Source: Streptomyces justiciae (GTDB lineage Bacteria > Actinomycetota > Actinomycetes > Streptomycetales > Streptomycetaceae). From it: a stretch of DNA of 64,000 nucleotides. The stretch covers positions 434,001-498,000 of the forward strand of contig NZ_JADDXU010000005.1 in NCBI RefSeq assembly GCF_015163075.1. Direction: 5' to 3'. Under the pieces are notes generated by a model that had not been told where the DNA came from, did not search any database, and saw only the letters and a program-made list of their open reading frames with translations. Below, one piece after another: positions 61,640-64,000 of the stretch. The position numbers and the translations under genes are program-made. Every line of letters starts with the position of its first letter. Position 1 is the first letter of the stretch.

Positions 61640-62758
61640 CTACTTCTGGCGCTTGTAGAAGGGCAGCGCCACGACCTCGTACGGCTCGTGGCTGCCCCGG
61701 ATGTCCACACCGACGCCGGACGTGCCCGGCGCGGCGTACGCGGCGTCGACGTACGCCATCGCGATCGGCTTGCCCAGCGTGGGCGAGGGGGCGCCGGAGG
61801 TGACCTCGCCGATCACCTGGCCGTCGGCGACGACGGCGTACCCGGCGCGCGGGACGCGGCGGCCCTCGGCGATGAGGCCGACGAGGACGCGCGGTACGTC
61901 GTGGTTGAGGTTCTCAAGGGCCTCGCGCAGCGCCTGGCGCCCCACGAAGTCGCCCTCCTTCTCGAACTTCACCACCCGGCCGAGCCCGGCGTCGAAGGGG
62001 GTCAGCTCGGTCGACAGCTCGTGCCCGTACAGCGGCATGCCCGCCTCCAGACGCAGTGTGTCCCGGCAGGACAGCCCGCACGGGACCAGGCCGACGCCCT
62101 CCCCGGCCTTGGTCAGGGCCTGCCACAGCTCGACGGCGTGCTCGGGCTTCACGAACAGCTCGAAGCCGTCCTCGCCGGTGTAGCCGGTGCGGGCGATCAG
62201 CGCGGGAACGCCCGCGACCGTGCCGGGCAGCCCGGCGTAGTACTTCAGACCGTCGAGGTCGGCGTCGGTGAGGGACTTCAGGATGCCGGGGGACTCGGGG
62301 CCCTGGACGGCGATCAGCGCGTAGGCGTCCCGGTCGTCACGGACCTCGGCGTCGAAGCCGGCGGAGCGCTCGACGAGGGCGTCCAGGACGACCTGGGCGT
62401 TGGAGGCGTTGGCGACGACCATGTACTCGGTCTCGGCCAGCCGGTAGACGATCAGGTCGTCGAGGATGCCGCCGTCCTCACGGCAGATCATGGTGTAGCG
62501 GGCGCGGCCGACCGCGACGGAGGCGATGTTGCCGACCAGGGCGAAGTTCAACAGGGCGGCGGCCTGGGGGCCGGTGACCGTGATCTCCCCCATGTGGGAG
62601 AGGTCGAAGAGCCCGGCCTTGGTCCGCACGGCGTTGTGCTCGTCGCGCTCGGAGCCGTAGCGCAGGGGCATGTCCCAGCCGGCGAAGTCGGTCATCGTCG
62701 CGCCGAGCGAGCGATGCAGGGCGTCGAGCGCGGTCAGACGGGGTTCAGTGCTGCTCAT
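61640..62758 (-). CDS. gcvT: Glycine cleavage system T protein (aminomethyltransferase)
   Basis: 372 aa from ATG 62758. It transfers the methylene group from the H protein to tetrahydrofolate with release of ammonia. Seen: FAGWDMPLRYGSERDEHNAVRT cut into FAGWDMPLRYG and EHNAVRTKAGLFDLSHMGEI, the folate-binding region ARTGYTGEDGFELFV, and GLSCRDTLRLEAGMPLYGHE. First gene of the operon; a tandem glycine riboswitch fills its leader. Confidence 0.97.
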   Translation of the reverse strand: MSSTEPRLTALDALHRSLGATMTDFAGWDMPLRYGSERDEHNAVRTKAGLFDLSHMGEITVTGPQAAALLNFALVGNIASVAVGRARYTMICREDGGILDDLIVYRLAETEYMVVANASNAQVVLDALVERSAGFDAEVRDDRDAYALIAVQGPESPGILKSLTDADLDGLKYYAGLPGTVAGVPALIARTGYTGEDGFELFVKPEHAVELWQALTKAGEGVGLVPCGLSCRDTLRLEAGMPLYGHELSTELTPFDAGLGRVVKFEKEGDFVGRQALREALENLNHDVPRVLVGLIAEGRRVPRAGYAVVADGQVIGEVTSGAPSPTLGKPIAMAYVDAAYAAPGTSGVGVDIRGSHEPYEVVALPFYKRQK

Positions 62759-62799
62759 CGGACGGTTGTCTCCCAAGGCATGACGGGCGAGGTCGTTCC

Positions 62800-62995
62800 T
62801 CCCCATCTGTCATCGGAACCTGAGAGGTTCGCCATGACCGCAGGGGACATGACTTGCACCTTGGGTGGAGCCACCGGAGGGCGACTCGCTTTTCAGATGT
62901 GCCTCGCCCGCGCGGTAACGGGGCCTGAGAGATTCAAGGGAGGGACTTGCTCCTTCGGCGCCCCAACCAGTGGTGGGGACTCTCCCGCGCGGATT
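62800..62995 (-). ncRNA. Tandem glycine riboswitch upstream of gcvT
   Basis: On the minus strand two glycine aptamers are visible. Aptamer 1 runs from GCGCGGGAGAGTC (62991-62979) through GCCGAAGGAGCAAG and AATCTCTCAGGCCCC to GGCGAGGCACATCTG (near 62893). Aptamer 2 runs from AAAAGCGAGTCGCC (62891-62878) through CACCCAAGGTGCAAGTC and GAACCTCTCAGGTTCC to GATGACAGATGGGGA (near 62800). The GxAGxxGCAAG and CTCTCAGG blocks and the GACAGA end are the conserved aptamer core. Known: glycine binding to the tandem switch turns on gcv genes. It ends 42 nt before the start codon. Confidence 0.93.
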
Positions 62996-63187
62996 CGAAC
63001 GGCCGGTATGCAGTTGGCGCGGACATCATTGCACGCATCGGGCATCGACGGCAGGGCCGCCTCGGCCCGGCCCTTTGTAACTGGCTTGTGGCAGGACGAT
63101 CACCAAAACAAGAGAGACACCCCATTACCTTCTCTTTACGCTCGGTGGGGAGGGGAACCCCCCTGACCCCGGAGGAGGACGATCACG
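62996..63187. other. 192-bp gap between riboswitch and the ATPase gene
   Basis: No gene is seen. The region must hold divergent promoters for gcvT and the ATPase gene. TTGTTT occurs on the minus strand near 63105, but no -10 at a normal distance is convincing. The GGAGGAGG at 63171-63178 is the ribosome site for the gene at 63188. Confidence 0.4.
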
Positions 63188-63862
63188 GTGAACAGGCCCA
63201 CTGCGTACGCCACCACCTCGGCCGTCGCGCTGCCCGCGCAGCCGGCCGCCCCGCGCCGGGAGACGGTCCGGGAGTCGTGCGCACCGCAGCCGGTCGTCCG
63301 CGACCTGCGTGACCGTGCCGGCCACAGCCCGCACGCCCTGCTCTTCGCCCCCGACGACCTGGTCGTGATCACCGGCCTGCCCGGCAGCGGCAAGTCCACC
63401 CTGATGCGACGCGCCGTCAAGGGCATCCGTATCGACTCCCAGGACACCCGCGACCGCTGGGACGCCCGCGCGCCCCGCTTTCTGCCGTACGCGGTCTACC
63501 GCCCCCTCGTCCGCGCCGCCCACTACCTCGGCCTGTACCGCGCCCTGCGCTCCGGCAAGGGGGTCGTGGTGCACGACTGCGGCACTCAGTCCTGGGTGCG
63601 CGGCTGGCTGGCCCGCGCGGCCCAGCGCCGCGGCGGCACCCTGCATCTGCTGCTGCTCGACGTCACCGTGGACACCGCGTTGCAGGGCCAGCGCGAGCGC
63701 GGCCGGGGCGTCTCGCGCTACGCCTTCCTCCGCCACCGGACGGCGGCCGCCCGTCTCATCCGTTCCGTGGAGAAGGGCGAACTGCCGCAGGGCGTGGGCT
63801 CGGCGGTGCTCCTGGACCGGGAGGCGGCGGACGCCCTGCGCAGGATCGGGTTCACGGGCTGA
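63188..63862 (+). CDS. P-loop ATPase/kinase-like protein
   Basis: 224 aa from GTG 63188 (GGAGGAGG 9 nt upstream). Seen: an N-terminal disordered stretch, then Walker A GLPGSGKSTLMRRA near residue 63-76, a nucleotide-kinase-like core (IDSQDTRDRWDARAP, VVVHDCGTQSWVRGWLAR, LLLLDVTVDTALQGQ), and a C-terminal helical part. It resembles the AAA_33/zeta-toxin-like kinase fold of small metabolite kinases. It is divergent from the gcv operon. The substrate is unknown. Confidence 0.85.
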   Translation: MNRPTAYATTSAVALPAQPAAPRRETVRESCAPQPVVRDLRDRAGHSPHALLFAPDDLVVITGLPGSGKSTLMRRAVKGIRIDSQDTRDRWDARAPRFLPYAVYRPLVRAAHYLGLYRALRSGKGVVVHDCGTQSWVRGWLARAAQRRGGTLHLLLLDVTVDTALQGQRERGRGVSRYAFLRHRTAAARLIRSVEKGELPQGVGSAVLLDREAADALRRIGFTG

Positions 63863-63938
63863 CGGCCAGGGCGCTCAGGGGCCCGGCACCCGTTAGCCTT
63901 TCAGCCACATCAGCGGTACTCGGCAGGCGGACGGACAG

Positions 63939-64000
63939 ATGGACTTCCCGGCACAGGACTTCCCGGCACAGGCGCACCCTCATCCGCACGGCGGCGGATG
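63939..64000 (+). CDS. Start of a gene cut by the window edge (SseB-like, tentative)
   Basis: ATG 63939 opens a frame to the window end: MDFPAQDFPAQAHPHPHGG. The first ten codons contain a perfect 15-bp tandem repeat GACTTCCCGGCACAG (63942-63956 and 63957-63971). From memory, Streptomyces proteins annotated as enhanced serine sensitivity protein SseB begin with a similar FPAQ...HPHPHGG segment. That would fit the serine/glycine genes nearby, but too little sequence is available. Confidence 0.5.
   Translation, partial: MDFPAQDFPAQAHPHPHGGG

Overview
The window is 64 kb of chromosomal DNA from a Streptomyces or a very close relative. The evidence is a very high GC content, dense genes with G/C in third codon positions, many GTG and TTG starts, HrdB-like -10 boxes such as TAGCGT, and several gene sets typical of the genus: the glgE-treS-maltokinase-glgB cluster, a ScARP/scabin-type ADP-ribosyltransferase, a small EF-hand protein, and a glycine riboswitch ahead of gcvT. 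From memory, the gene order resembles the S. coelicolor SCO5437-SCO5475 interval; no database was consulted. I saw no rRNA, tRNA, CRISPR array, insertion sequence, prophage or biosynthetic cluster. About 55 protein genes are supported, two of them broken and two cut by the window edges. Layout: 0-4.2 kb holds an AAA+ ATPase, an aldo/keto reductase coupled to a nucleotide-sugar-type reductase, an AsnC regulator, and a MerR regulator overlapping a thioredoxin. 4.3-7.4 kb holds a HelD-type RNA-polymerase-recycling helicase and a lipoprotein. 7.4-15.2 kb is the GlgE alpha-glucan operon on the minus strand (glgE, treS, maltokinase, glgB), whose GlgB carries a histone-H1-like Lys/Ala tail. A divergent glgP lies at 17-19.6 kb beyond a secreted subtilisin, and glgX lies at 40-42 kb. 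20-24 kb carries two tandem secreted M4 metalloproteases that share an upstream DNA element. 24-31.7 kb is an operon of four ABC exporter half-transporters. One half has a degenerate ATP site, its partner is frameshifted by one base, and two members carry in-frame copies of a dispersed repeat. 31.8-35.4 kb is an ABC-2 exporter coupled to a NarL-type two-component system. 35-40 kb holds a Tat sulfatase and a large membrane-anchored NACHT (STAND) ATPase. 42.5-45.1 kb holds two tandem L,D-transpeptidase lipoproteins. 45-51.3 kb holds an enoyl-CoA hydratase, an RsbW-like kinase, a deacetylase and beta-propeller pair, the secreted DNA/guanosine ADP-ribosyltransferase, a GNAT enzyme, a MerR regulator and an EF-hand protein. 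51.3-51.9 kb is a ribbon-helix-helix antitoxin with a decayed toxin and a phased three-copy operator. 51.9-57.8 kb holds leuA with a leucine-rich leader peptide, a GntR regulator, an AraC regulator with a divergent quinone oxidoreductase, an F420/NADP-type reductase and a MOSC protein. 57.8-64 kb holds a GH25 lysozyme, sdaA, the riboswitch-controlled gcvT-gcvH-glyA operon, a P-loop ATPase and the start of one more gene. Working together, glgE, treS, mak and glgB convert trehalose through maltose and maltose-1-phosphate into branched alpha-glucan, which glgP and glgX degrade. gcvT, gcvH, glyA and sdaA channel excess glycine through serine to pyruvate under direct glycine sensing. The least ordinary signals are regulatory: the tandem glycine riboswitch, the leuA leader, the 10-bp-phased antitoxin operator, 11-bp direct-repeat arrays at three loci, and four convergent gene pairs that share a CTAG double stop.
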